Source: an uncultured Alphaproteobacteria bacterium (GTDB lineage Bacteria > Pseudomonadota > Alphaproteobacteria > RF32 > CAG-239). From it: a stretch of DNA of 64,000 bases. The position numbers and the translations under genes are program-made. Shown piece after piece: positions 43,744-54,300 of the stretch. The notes beneath the pieces are model-generated. The model did not search any database. It was not told where the DNA came from and saw only the letters and a list, made by a program, of their open reading frames with translations. Location of the stretch: positions 1 through 64,000 of the forward strand of contig CAKQDU010000006.1 of assembly GCA_934229625.1 (NCBI GenBank), in the 5' to 3' direction. Each line of letters begins with the position of its first letter. Within the stretch, counting starts at the first letter, position 1.

Positions 43744-46700
43744 ATGAAAGAGATATGCAGATTATTGATTTTGAGCGGTGTTTTGTTTGTTAAACCCGTG
43801 CAGGCCTTTATTTTCCCCGACTATACGCCGCTGCTGCCGATTGCGCCGCAAATTTGTGCGCAATGCACTCCGGCAACAATTTCTACCGTAGTCAGCACGG
43901 TTGACCAGATGCGGGCTATGGAACAAAAACTGCATGGCGCAAATCTGCTGACATTAGCGCAGCAAAGTGCTAAATCATATGCTGTTGAATTGGGAAAAAG
44001 TAAATTTAATGCTCTGAAACAGAAGGTTACTCAACGCAAAAAAGTAATTTCAGCATCACGCGTCATTCAAGATAGTTCGCTGACAGTCGCAGGAGATATC
44101 AGCGATGAGGGTAAAGTTAAAGAAGCTTTTATCACTCTGTTTTTGCAATATCCGTCAAAAAACGGCAGCAAAAAGAAAGAATATGAAGAAAACGGTAAGC
44201 AGCTTTCAATGGATACCACATTAGAAATGTATATTACCGCTCGCGAACTCAATAAAGAGTTAACAACTATGATGGCGCAATTGGAAAATATTGAAAATTG
44301 TTTGGTTGCCGGAGAAAACTGTACAGATTTGGGTTTAGGCAACAAAGATTGCCAATCGGAGGATAAAGAAGATAAAGTTTGTATATGGAACAATGCGCTG
44401 GCTGCTGTTCGGATTTATGACAAAATTATGCGCTATAATGAATTTTTAACTGCAATGAATGCACAATATAATGCTGTTCGCAGTATTGGCGGTACGGCAA
44501 AAATTAAAGAATATGTTGAAGATAAAAAAAGCAGTAAACAGAGCTTTTTAGAAAATAAATATCAGAACAATGGTATGGTTACAGCATATTCTTATAATAC
44601 TGTAATGCTTGCCGGAGCTTCGGTTGACGACGAAGAAGGTTTTGATACATTAGACGATGCTGGTTTGAAATCTCCGGTTGCGGATAAAGAAAAAGAGTTT
44701 GACAGCTTGAAAGTGATTTCTGATGCTAAAGATGCGATGAATGAAGCTATTACAGCGCATAATTTTAAAAAATCTTTACCGCAATATCGCAATGTGTTTG
44801 AGTTGTATCACAGTTTGTCTGACTATCAAAAGAAAACCGAGTATAATGTTAATACGTCCATCAGATGCATAAATACTTATTTAAGTCACTATTATTTGTC
44901 GTCAGAAACTTCTTGGTTTGGTTCAAAATGCAGTCTCAGCGGTGGTGTTTATCAATGTCACTATTTGCCGGAAAAGGCTTTTTCCGACAAATCCGGAAGC
45001 ATCGGCGATTATGATATAGCCTGTGATGATGACAAAAGTAAAAAATGCTATACAGTACAGCACAGCAAGGATATAAAAAATACTTCCGGTATCGGACAAT
45101 GGTTAAATTCTTTAGCCGAGAATATCCGTAACAAAGCTGAGGAAAGCGGGGGTGACACCTATGAAAACGGTAATGACAGTATATATATGTCCGAGGATAT
45201 AGATTTTTCAAATTCCGGAAACACATCTCTTTCATCGCTTAAAGCAAACGCTTCATCAGGATACGACAAAGACAATAAAGGAACCAATGTCAGAAGTCTT
45301 AAAAAACCTTCTATGGAAGAAGAAATGTATGCCCAAAACCGTGCCAACGCGCTGATGAACTGGACGCTAGGTAAAGAAACTTCTGAAATGGTGAATAAAG
45401 AATATATTACCGGAAGCAATACTTTTGGACAGACTAAGTCCGGAAACATTTTATGGAACGACCAGAAATATTTTTATGATGACTATATCAATGGTAAATA
45501 TGAAAATATGGAGGCCTATATAGATAATACGACTTTTGTCGATTTACTGGCCGCCACGGCTAAAGAAATTAACGAAATATATCCATATAAGGCAATCCGC
45601 GATGCAACAGGCCGAGTTGTTAAAACTCCGGAACAGCAGAGAGAAGAAGCCGCAAAACAAATTGATAAATTTGTATCTTCTGCGGCAACCGAACCGGATT
45701 CCAAAGATTTGGACGAGAAACTTGCTGCCGAAAAGACTGCATTGACTGCATTGACTAATGAATACTTGAATAAAGTTAAAAGTTTGCAGAGCCAAAAAGC
45801 TCCTATTTATAAGACAATGGATGACAACAGCACAAAGTTCAGCGCTATGCAGGATGAAATCAATAACGCCAAGTCAACGGTTGATGATGCTGATACAGAA
45901 ATGCCTAAATCGGAAGATGCTATTAAAGAAGGTGAAAAGCTTGAACGCGGAAACGAAGTTTCTCCGCAGAGAAAAGGCTTCAACTCTAATATTTCAAAAA
46001 ATAAAGAAAATAAAGAGAATGCCGATAAAAAATTGGAATCTATGAAACTGTCAGCCGACAGATTGCAAAAACAAATAGACGCGTCTCGGGCAAAACTGGA
46101 AGAAATTGATAAAAATATATATCAAGCCAAGTCTGACTATGTATTGGCTTATAATGATGCTCAAGGAGCGTCGCGTCAGGCCATTAACGAAGCAGCTAAA
46201 GCTTATGAGGATGCTCGCAAGGATTATGTCAGCAAAATCAGTAAAGCCGCGTCAAAAGTCAAAGTGTTGGGAATTGCCGATGCGTTGCTGACAGCGGCAA
46301 AAGCCAAAGCTAAATCAGAAATAGAAACTGCGCATGAAAAAGTATTGGCTTTGGGCGACAAGCTGTATCTGGAATCCGGCGCCAACGACGTTGCGAAAAT
46401 ACATAAAGAATTGCTGGAAAAATTACAAAATTTGCAATTAAGTCCGCAAACCGGCGAATATGGTGAATATATTGAAAAATATAATGAAATGTTTGCACCG
46501 CTTGTAAAAGGCAAGTTGAGCGAAGATATTGATTATTTTTGGGGAATTGTTGAGCGTGAGCGTGATTTTTATGTTCCTAAGTCTCCGCTTAATTTCAGCT
46601 CAGCTCCGCTGCGAGAGGTTTTCCACTTTGATTTGGATGATTATGATGTTGTTATAAAATATTTTAAGAATGGTTCAGACATAACTCCTGAAAATAACGA

Positions 46701-47730
46701 GGATGTGACGCTTGTCGGTAACAGTTTGCTGTTGAGCGGCTTGGAACTTCCGGAAATTTGGAAACAGTTGCTGTCCTATCGTCCTTATGTTGAAAGAGAT
46801 ATAGATTTTGACAAGTTGTTTCATCCGGAAGGCGTAAACAATGCCGAAGTTTTGGCCGGCTCCGGAATATATCCATGTTCAATGAACGGAAAAATTGTGA
46901 CGGCTACTGCCGATGGTTATGCCGCGGCAACAGGTAATGGGTATAAATGTATACATCTGGTTGGCGGAAAAGATAAGGAAGCCGGTGCCTCTATTTCCAT
47001 TAGCGGAAAGGTTAATATCGGTAATTGGAAAAAAGCTAGTGAATTGGGACAGATTTTAGATTATGTTGTTACTGTTAAAATGGTCGGGCCATTCAAAATT
47101 GAAGCGGTTGGACATTTGAGCTTTAATAACGCATTACTCAAAGCCGTAAGCAGAATAAAAAAATCGGATAAATTAGATGAATCTGAAAGCGCAAGCCGCG
47201 ATTATTATTTGTATTCACGCTTTTTGTTTGACCGTAATCAGTTTGGCGACTATCTGGATATGGTTGAGATAAATGCCGATGCTGCAAAAGCGGTGGCTTT
47301 GCAAAAAACACAGGTTGACGAGTTGCGGGCGCAGTTGAAAGATATTCTGAATAAAATCGGTTATGACATTAGTGACGATTTTGATTTGAGCAACGACAGC
47401 GACTACAAAAAGGTTTCCGATACTCTAAAAACGTATAAAACCGCATATTTGCGCCGGTTGACTGATTTGCTGCAAACTATAAATGGCGAAACGGCATTGA
47501 TTAAGACAAACAAAGAGAAATTACAGCATGCCAAACAGGTTATGGAAAAGGATAGCGATGAGATGGTTTCCATTTCAGGCGAGGAAGATTTGGATGAATT
47601 GACCGAAAAAATCAAAACAGCCAAAGCAGACCAGTCGCTGACAGATGTTTATGAAAAAGAGGGCGGAAATAGTATGCAAAAACAGCTGAAACAGCTGCGT
47701 CCGCCATATTGCGCCGCCTATCCGTATTAG
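43744..47730 (+). CDS. Giant exported coiled-coil protein, 1328 aa, unknown
   Basis: A signal peptide (ends KPVQA) opens the protein. A Cys motif (ICAQCTP) lies near residue 40, and more Cys pairs lie near 185-220 and 380-440. Long coiled coils occur around 640-880 (EKLAAEKTALTALTNEYLNK) and 1190-1310. There is no membrane helix beyond the signal, so it is periplasmic or outside. It occupies the place where virB6 lies in simple virB operons but is not VirB6. GGGGAG precedes ATG 43744. The family is unknown to me. Confidence 0.72.
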   Translation: MKEICRLLILSGVLFVKPVQAFIFPDYTPLLPIAPQICAQCTPATISTVVSTVDQMRAMEQKLHGANLLTLAQQSAKSYAVELGKSKFNALKQKVTQRKKVISASRVIQDSSLTVAGDISDEGKVKEAFITLFLQYPSKNGSKKKEYEENGKQLSMDTTLEMYITARELNKELTTMMAQLENIENCLVAGENCTDLGLGNKDCQSEDKEDKVCIWNNALAAVRIYDKIMRYNEFLTAMNAQYNAVRSIGGTAKIKEYVEDKKSSKQSFLENKYQNNGMVTAYSYNTVMLAGASVDDEEGFDTLDDAGLKSPVADKEKEFDSLKVISDAKDAMNEAITAHNFKKSLPQYRNVFELYHSLSDYQKKTEYNVNTSIRCINTYLSHYYLSSETSWFGSKCSLSGGVYQCHYLPEKAFSDKSGSIGDYDIACDDDKSKKCYTVQHSKDIKNTSGIGQWLNSLAENIRNKAEESGGDTYENGNDSIYMSEDIDFSNSGNTSLSSLKANASSGYDKDNKGTNVRSLKKPSMEEEMYAQNRANALMNWTLGKETSEMVNKEYITGSNTFGQTKSGNILWNDQKYFYDDYINGKYENMEAYIDNTTFVDLLAATAKEINEIYPYKAIRDATGRVVKTPEQQREEAAKQIDKFVSSAATEPDSKDLDEKLAAEKTALTALTNEYLNKVKSLQSQKAPIYKTMDDNSTKFSAMQDEINNAKSTVDDADTEMPKSEDAIKEGEKLERGNEVSPQRKGFNSNISKNKENKENADKKLESMKLSADRLQKQIDASRAKLEEIDKNIYQAKSDYVLAYNDAQGASRQAINEAAKAYEDARKDYVSKISKAASKVKVLGIADALLTAAKAKAKSEIETAHEKVLALGDKLYLESGANDVAKIHKELLEKLQNLQLSPQTGEYGEYIEKYNEMFAPLVKGKLSEDIDYFWGIVERERDFYVPKSPLNFSSAPLREVFHFDLDDYDVVIKYFKNGSDITPENNEDVTLVGNSLLLSGLELPEIWKQLLSYRPYVERDIDFDKLFHPEGVNNAEVLAGSGIYPCSMNGKIVTATADGYAAATGNGYKCIHLVGGKDKEAGASISISGKVNIGNWKKASELGQILDYVVTVKMVGPFKIEAVGHLSFNNALLKAVSRIKKSDKLDESESASRDYYLYSRFLFDRNQFGDYLDMVEINADAAKAVALQKTQVDELRAQLKDILNKIGYDISDDFDLSNDSDYKKVSDTLKTYKTAYLRRLTDLLQTINGETALIKTNKEKLQHAKQVMEKDSDEMVSISGEEDLDELTEKIKTAKADQSLTDVYEKEGGNSMQKQLKQLRPPYCAAYPY

Positions 47731-47769
47731 CGAAAAAAATTGTTGGAATTGTGGTAAGGAGAATAAAAA

Positions 47770-48519
47770 TTGGAACTAAACAACGGTATACAGCCTAAGT
47801 TGCTGACAGATAACAACGTACAGCCGAATGACGTCAAGTTGCAATATATTACCGATGATAAAATCAATAATAATTCCATGAAAGAAATTTATTTCCGCTG
47901 GTTGTCGCGGTTGGTTGTTTTGTGTGCCGTGCTGTCTTTGGGACTATTTTTGTGCGCTTCGTTGGTGATATTTAGGTTGGCGCCGGAAATTATCGTCGAG
48001 CCGCTGTTGATTATAAGTCAGAATGATTCTAAAACAATGGTGCGTTATGAACCTATAACACCCAAAATGCCGTCAATAAAGCAAATGACAGAATTATTTA
48101 TTAAACAATATATCATTATGCGCAATACCGTTATAAATGATGAGCAGGAAATGCGGACACGCTGGGGACCGGGTGGAATTGTCGCATATTTGTCTTCGCC
48201 GAGGGTATATTATGAATTTGTGGGGCAGAATACTGAAAATATCAATCAAATGTTTGATAATGATTATTCGAGTGAGGTACGCATAGACAGCCTTAATAAA
48301 ATAAGTGAAAACAGTCCGGCCTGGATTGTTAATTTTACCATTTATAATCTTTCACGTTCTCGCAGCGGCAAAAACGGCGCGCTGACCTTAAAAAAGACAA
48401 AAATGCGAGCATCCGTCACTCCGCGTTTTATTCCTGAGCGACGAGCTGTATTTGCGCGTTTAATCAATCCGCTTGGTTTTACGGTTATGAAATATAATCA
48501 GGATGAAATCAGAGAATAG
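47770..48519 (+). CDS. virB8: VirB8-like protein 1
   Basis: A cytoplasmic stretch of about 45 residues precedes one membrane helix (LVVLCAVLSLGLFLCASLVIF). The periplasmic domain that follows has VirB8/DotI-type features (QMTELFIKQYIIMRNTVIND; RWGPGGIVAYLSSPRVYYEF; FTIYNLSRS). It nucleates the inner-membrane complex and binds VirB10. The start is TTG 47770, with AAGGAG eight bases upstream; the first ATG would remove most of the cytoplasmic part. A second VirB8 lies at 48875. Confidence 0.75.
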   Translation: MELNNGIQPKLLTDNNVQPNDVKLQYITDDKINNNSMKEIYFRWLSRLVVLCAVLSLGLFLCASLVIFRLAPEIIVEPLLIISQNDSKTMVRYEPITPKMPSIKQMTELFIKQYIIMRNTVINDEQEMRTRWGPGGIVAYLSSPRVYYEFVGQNTENINQMFDNDYSSEVRIDSLNKISENSPAWIVNFTIYNLSRSRSGKNGALTLKKTKMRASVTPRFIPERRAVFARLINPLGFTVMKYNQDEIRE

Positions 48520-48554
48520 TTTTTGTTTAAGTAATTTTAATCTTTTTATTTTAG

Positions 48555-48626
48555 TATAATAGCCGAGGGAGTATCTTTAGTTTGGCCTTAAATGGCTATA
48601 GGCTTGGGATATCCTATGGTGTAGCC
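48555..48626 (+). promoter_or_regulatory. Possible internal promoter and hairpin leader before the virB7-virB11 genes
   Basis: The 149-base gap is the longest in the later operon. It contains TATAAT (48555-48560) and a bulged hairpin GGCTATAGG ... CCTA ... TAGCC (48594-48626). A clear -35 box is not visible. It may start or tune expression of the outer-complex genes separately from the pilin genes. Confidence 0.4.
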
Positions 48627-48668
48627 GATTCTATGCCATATAAGTAACAAATAGTAAAAGAGGCTGAA

Positions 48669-48860
48669 ATGTCTAAAAAAATTTTAGTTGTTTTAGGATT
48701 GTTGCTGATTTTGTCAGCTTGCAGTCTGTTTGGCTCATATTATGAACCGGAAGCCGTTGGTCCCGGTAAAGATATAAATGAGCTAAAGTTGTCTCCATGT
48801 GCGTGTATGCAGGTGGAAATCATTAAGAATGTGCCTGATTGGTTTATGGAAACAATTTAA
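48669..48860 (+). CDS. virB7: VirB7-like small lipoprotein, 63 aa
   Basis: The lipobox LILSACS places the lipidated Cys near residue 18, leaving a mature part of about 45 residues with a CAC motif. Small size, lipid anchor and position next to virB8/virB9 fit VirB7, which stabilises VirB9 in the outer membrane. AGAGG precedes ATG 48669. Sequence alone cannot prove the family. Confidence 0.65.
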   Translation: MSKKILVVLGLLLILSACSLFGSYYEPEAVGPGKDINELKLSPCACMQVEIIKNVPDWFMETI

Positions 48861-48874
48861 CAGGGTATAATGAA

Positions 48875-49621
48875 ATGCCAAATCAGCTTGGAGCAAATAA
48901 CACACAACAAAGGCTGCTGCAGTCCGGTACACAGTCCAGAGCCGGAATGCGTACCGGTGTTCGCCGCATAAATCGCAATGAAGACAGTTTGGTTGTCAAC
49001 GCCAGTGAAAAAAGGTATTTATGGACGGCTCGTGCTTTTGCTGTGGTGACGGCTATAAGCTTGTGCTGCAATCTGATTTTGCTTTTGACAATTTCAAACA
49101 TTTTGCCGATGTATCGGGTTGAGCCATATTTATTGACTTTAAGCAGCAAAGAAGAACAAGTATATCGTATTGTTCCATATACCAGAGATATGGATTCGCA
49201 AAAATCTATTACCGAAACTTTTGTGCGTGAATATATTTTATTGCGCACAACTTTGCTGTCAGATACGGAAGAAATGGAATCTCGTTGGCAAAATGGCGGC
49301 GATTTACAAGAAATGTCTTCATCAATTGTGTATCAGGATTTTTTGAAAAACACCGGTCGCAAGCTGATGCAACGTATGAAACAAGATGGTCTGACCAGCT
49401 CCGTGAAAATTTTGACGGTAAATGAAATTGAAGACAGAACATGGCAGGTTGAATATAGTGTTGACTATTATTTGCCGTCGTCATATAAACCGAAAACCAT
49501 TCGCTACAGAGCTAGTTTAAAAATCCAATATCAGCCGCGGCGTGTTCAATATAAAGAGCGCTTAAAAAATCCGGTTGGATTTAAGGTGATTTCATATGGT
49601 ACAAAGCAACTAAAAGATTAA
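48875..49621 (+). CDS. VirB8-like protein 2
   Basis: Its design matches the gene at 47770: a cytoplasmic N-terminus, a membrane helix (FAVVTAISLCCNLILLLTIS) and a periplasmic domain (SITETFVREYILLRTTLLSD; MESRWQNGGDLQEM; VEYSVDYYLP; NPVGFKVISYG). The two are paralogues with low identity. ATG 48875 follows AGGG by nine bases; the GTG at 48839 lies within the virB7-like gene. Two VirB8 proteins may form a mixed ring. Confidence 0.75.
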   Translation: MPNQLGANNTQQRLLQSGTQSRAGMRTGVRRINRNEDSLVVNASEKRYLWTARAFAVVTAISLCCNLILLLTISNILPMYRVEPYLLTLSSKEEQVYRIVPYTRDMDSQKSITETFVREYILLRTTLLSDTEEMESRWQNGGDLQEMSSSIVYQDFLKNTGRKLMQRMKQDGLTSSVKILTVNEIEDRTWQVEYSVDYYLPSSYKPKTIRYRASLKIQYQPRRVQYKERLKNPVGFKVISYGTKQLKD

Positions 49622-49641
49622 CCCCATTTAAGGAAAAAAAA

Positions 49642-51315
49642 ATGAAGAATTTAGCTAAATGGACAGTTTTAATAAGTTTATTATTCAGCGTAAAAGCGTT
49701 TGCGGCAGATTTGTTGGAAAATACGGATTCGCTTGACCAATACGCCGACCAATCGCAAGGGAATTATCAGCCGATGAATCTGAACTATGCCGGTTTTAAC
49801 TCTATCGGCATGATTCAAAGCGCATGGCAGGACCCATTGCAGAATTTGGGCGAAGGACAAACAAAGCCGGCGTATTCAAAATATTACTGGACGCCTGATT
49901 TGGTGCTGCCTATTCGTGTTCGCGAGGGTATGATTACGTTGGTAAACTTTCCTGAATGGGAATTGATTGAAAGTATAGCCTTTGGTGATACGGGGTCTTT
50001 TGATGGACGTATTTCCGGTCCTAATACGGTTATGCTGTTTCCGCAGAGCGGAAGCCAAGTCGGAGTGGACAGCAACGTTGTCATCAACGGCCGTTCCGGC
50101 AATAAATATGTGTTTTATATCAAAAGCGAGGCAGTCAATACCGAGCGTTTGACCAACTCTATAATTGACATCGATGTAGTCGGAGGAAACGGCTCATCGG
50201 GAGGCAGTCCCAGTAGCAGTTCAGGGATATTAGGCGGCGGTTCTTCATCGGCATCGGCTTTTAGAGACGGAAAAACAGCAGATGCTACGTATACCAGACG
50301 TTTTTTGAAAGAAGATTGGCTTAAAAGTCTGCCTATTGACCCGACAAAGTTTAGATTTGATATAGAAATCTATGTACCGAATCCGGATGATGTTGTTATT
50401 GCTCCTGAGCGTGTTTGGAGAGATGATATTTTCACTTATATAGACTTGGGTGAAAAAGCTTTGAACATGACGCAGCGTCCGATTGTCACCTTAATTGTCG
50501 AGCGTGTTGAAACTCCTATTGGTTTTAGAACAAAAGGTCCTAATAATCGTTTGATTATTGTTGAGGGTGTGGGCGATATGGTAATGCGAAGCGGTAAAAG
50601 AATGGTATGCTTAAAGTTGCGCCGTTCTGATGAAGAAGGTTTGCAATATGTCAGCTATGCCGATGACCAAAATGATTGGGAGGTGGCTCCAAAAATCCCA
50701 AACGGTAAAACTATGGGCGGTAATTCTTCTGCCGGCGTGGGAAATGCCGGACAGTCAGGAGGCGTAAATTCTGAGAACGGCACGGGCGGAGCGTATAGTG
50801 GTGCAAATGCCGGTGTTTCCGGTGGAAATGTTTCGGCAGGCGGCATGAATGGGATGATATCGGTTCCTAATTATGCTAATATGCCGGATGGGGCCTCCGG
50901 TTCTGCCGGCGCATCAGGTGCAGTAGCCGGTTCAGGGAGCGGAATAATGTCCGGCTCTGAATGTCTGCCGACAATGGTAAATTGCGGAGGAATAAACGGA
51001 GGTAGTAATCCATATTCTAAATATAAATATGGCACAGGTTTTGCCGGCCAAAAAGGAGAAAACCTTTCAATAGAATTGGGAACGGATTCAGATGTTAACA
51101 ATTTGGAAAATCTTTGGAAAGATTTGTCCGGCCGCTATTCGTCTTTGCTTGGCGGATATGAGCCGTTTTATTCGGTGGATGCTCCGGCAGACGGGCAGGG
51201 TAAGGAATTGTTCCATTTAAGGGTCGGTCCGGTAAAAAGTTTGGAGAGCGGGGATACTGTTTGCAGTCAATTGGGGCGAAGCGGTGTTTTTTGCAGCGTT
51301 GTAAGAGTTCAGTAA
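49642..51315 (+). CDS. virB9: VirB9-like outer-complex protein with C-terminal SPOR domain
   Basis: The signal peptide ends KAFA. The VirB9/TrbG-type N-domain is seen in LPIRVREGMITLVNFPEWEL and GRSGNKYVFYIKSEA, and a second VirB9-like beta domain includes IYVPNPDDVVIAPERVWRDD and FTYIDLG. After a Gly/Ser/Asn-rich linker (about residues 355-470) the last 85 residues (FHLRVGPVKSLESGDTVCSQ, SGVFCSVVRVQ) have the SPOR pattern for binding denuded peptidoglycan. A SPOR end is not part of classical VirB9, which has about 290 residues. Confidence 0.8.
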   Translation: MKNLAKWTVLISLLFSVKAFAADLLENTDSLDQYADQSQGNYQPMNLNYAGFNSIGMIQSAWQDPLQNLGEGQTKPAYSKYYWTPDLVLPIRVREGMITLVNFPEWELIESIAFGDTGSFDGRISGPNTVMLFPQSGSQVGVDSNVVINGRSGNKYVFYIKSEAVNTERLTNSIIDIDVVGGNGSSGGSPSSSSGILGGGSSSASAFRDGKTADATYTRRFLKEDWLKSLPIDPTKFRFDIEIYVPNPDDVVIAPERVWRDDIFTYIDLGEKALNMTQRPIVTLIVERVETPIGFRTKGPNNRLIIVEGVGDMVMRSGKRMVCLKLRRSDEEGLQYVSYADDQNDWEVAPKIPNGKTMGGNSSAGVGNAGQSGGVNSENGTGGAYSGANAGVSGGNVSAGGMNGMISVPNYANMPDGASGSAGASGAVAGSGSGIMSGSECLPTMVNCGGINGGSNPYSKYKYGTGFAGQKGENLSIELGTDSDVNNLENLWKDLSGRYSSLLGGYEPFYSVDAPADGQGKELFHLRVGPVKSLESGDTVCSQLGRSGVFCSVVRVQ

Positions 51316-51325
51316 AGCAGAAAAA

Positions 51326-54300
51326 ATGGCAAAAGAAGTATTGACACATTCGGACAGATATGTTCGCAAAACAAACAGGATTATTTTGATTGTAGGCATT
51401 ATAACCCTGTTGGTGTTTTTGTTTGGATTGATGCTGTTGACGACCGATGTTCCGGAAGAAGAACAGCACTATGAAGTTGAAGACACAATTGATGCTGAAA
51501 CTGATTTGGGAATGGGAAACAATACTTCCAATAATGAAGCCGAAATAGAGTTTGATGACGCAGAAGAAATGGAGCGTCCGATTACTCTTACGCCAAATCC
51601 AATCAATATGGGGCAAGTTGTTTTAGGCAACGATGCAACCAATGTTTTAACGATTGGAACTAATGGCAAGGGAGCAATCCGTATTATTTCCGTCGATTTG
51701 GAAGATGCTGCTTTTGAGGGTTTTAAATTTGAGAACAATTGTAACGACAAAGAGCTGCGCGGAAAAATTACCTGCACAGTAACAATGCAATGGCGACCTA
51801 CAGTAGCGGCTAATGTTCAGAACAATTTCAAAATTACATGGCGTGAAACAAATGTTTCTGACAGCAATGCCAAACATGATGAAGTTCCGGTATATGGTAA
51901 TTCAATTCGTAAAGAAGATTGCAATTTCTGTGACACTCCCGGCGGTGTGGGCGGCGGAATTTCGTCTGTGCAAAGCGATTTACAAACGTCCGGACAGGTA
52001 AAATATGCGGTTGGACCTGATGGTAAAATAATAGGTGTCATCGGAGAAGACGGAATTGTTCGGGATTCTGGCGGCAATGAAATAGGTCGTGTGAATGCCG
52101 ATGGTATGGTCGTTGATAAAGACGGCAATATTATAGGTGTTGCATCTACGGGCAAGCTTGTTATCGATTCCAATGGAAATGTTTCAGGTTATGTCGATGC
52201 ATCGGGAACAGCTCATGATGCAGACGGCAAAGTTATCGGCACCATGCTTTCTGACGGCACAATCGTCGGTGACAGCGGAAAGGTTGTCGGAAAAGCAGTC
52301 AGCACAGGCTATGTTTATGACAGTAACGGCAATATAATCGGACGAGTCTTGGAGGATGGCTCGGTTGTTGATTTAGATGGCAATGTTATTGGCCGAGTTG
52401 ATGAAAACGGCAATGTTGTTGATAAAAACGGCAATATTATCGGTAATGTTGCTAAATCAGGTGAAGTTGCTTTAGATGAAAATGGCAACCGTCTGGGTAT
52501 TGTTATGCCAAACGGCGAGGTTGTTAATGAAAATGGAGATGTTGTAGGTTATGTTGATGAAAATGGCAATGTTTTTCAGAAGCAGAAAGTAGGCACTCGC
52601 GGTTCAACCGCCCAAATTGTTAAGGACCTGACCGGAAATGTTATGGGATATGTAGATGAAAAAGGTCAGATTCGTGATTTTGAAGGAAATATCGTTGGTA
52701 AAGTCGATAAAAACGGCAATGTTGTGAATTCTGAAGGCAATATAACCGGAAAAGTCAGCGATGAGTGGCATGACCTTGCTCTTGATGAAAATAAAAATGT
52801 TATTGGTTTTATTGATGAGGATGGCGTTGTTCGCAACAATGGAGATGTGGTCGGTTATATTGATGAAAACGGTAATGTAATCGGCGACCGCATGCTTACG
52901 GAAACAATCGGAAAAGCTGGTGCGGAAAGAAAATTGGCATACGACTCAGCAGGCAATGTGATGGGGTATGTTGCTGATGACGGAAATGTTGTCGATTTTA
53001 ACGGTAATACCGTCGGCAAAATGGATAAGAACGGTAAAGTGACCGATTTGGCTGGTAATATAGTCGGAAAAGTAGGTACAACTCAGCGTTTGGCATACAA
53101 TAGCGACGGCAATGTTATCGGTTATGTTGACGAGAATGGAACAGTTAATGATTTTAATGGTAATATCATCGGAAAAAACGATTCAAATGGTAATGTTATT
53201 GATACAAACGGGAATATCATCGGTCAAATCGGTAAAACTCAGCGTTTGGCCGTAGATAAAAACGGTAATGTGATAGGAAAAATAACTCAAAACGGCAATG
53301 TTGTTGATTTTAATGGAAAAATAATCGGCAAAGCCGATAAAAACGGTAGTATTATCCAAACAAGCGGAGAAATTATCGGCAAGACCGGTAAAAAACAACA
53401 ATTGGCACAAGATGTCGAGGGCAACACAATAGGTTATATAGATGACAACGGAGATGTTATTGATTTTAACGGAAAAGTTATCGGAAAAGCCGATGACGAA
53501 GGCAATATTCTAAATTCATCCGGTGAAGTTATCGGTAAATCGGGAGAAGTTCGGCAGTTAGCCTATGATAAAGACGGCAACGCTGTAGGTTACTCCGATG
53601 AAAATGGTATTATCAGAGATGCAAAAGGAGAGGTCATCGGTTTAACTGATGAAAACGGCAATATAACAGCGTCTGATGGTCAAATTATCGGAAAAGCCGG
53701 TGAAAAACGTCAGCTGGCGTATAATGAAAACGGAAATACAATAGGTTATGTGGAAGATGATGGCTCAGTCTATAATTTAGAAGGACAAGAAATCGGCAGA
53801 ATGGACGAAAGTGGGCATATAGTCGATGTCAATGGCAATGTTGTCGGTCAGGTTGGAGAAGAAAATAGCTTGGCTCGTGATGAAAACGGCAATATTATAG
53901 GCTATGTTGAAGATGGCAAGGTTCGTGATTTGAGTGGTAATGAAATCGGCTCATTGGATGATAGCGGCAATGTTTTGGATTTGGACGGCAACCTTATCGG
54001 ACAGGTCGGAACAACTCAGCGTTTGGCTCAGGATGAAGACGGAAATGTCATCGGTTATATAGATTCAAATGACACGGTTCACGATACGACAGGGAATATT
54101 ATTGGTCGTGTTGATAAAAACGGCAATGTTTTGCAAACTGTCAAGGATACGGCGGAACATCCTTTTGTCGGTACTAAGGGCGAAAATATGCAATTGGCGC
54201 TGGATAAAAACGGCAAGGTCATGGGATACATTGATAAAAACAATCAGGTTGTTGATTTTAACGGCGAAACACTCGGTAAATATGACGATAACGGCAATAT

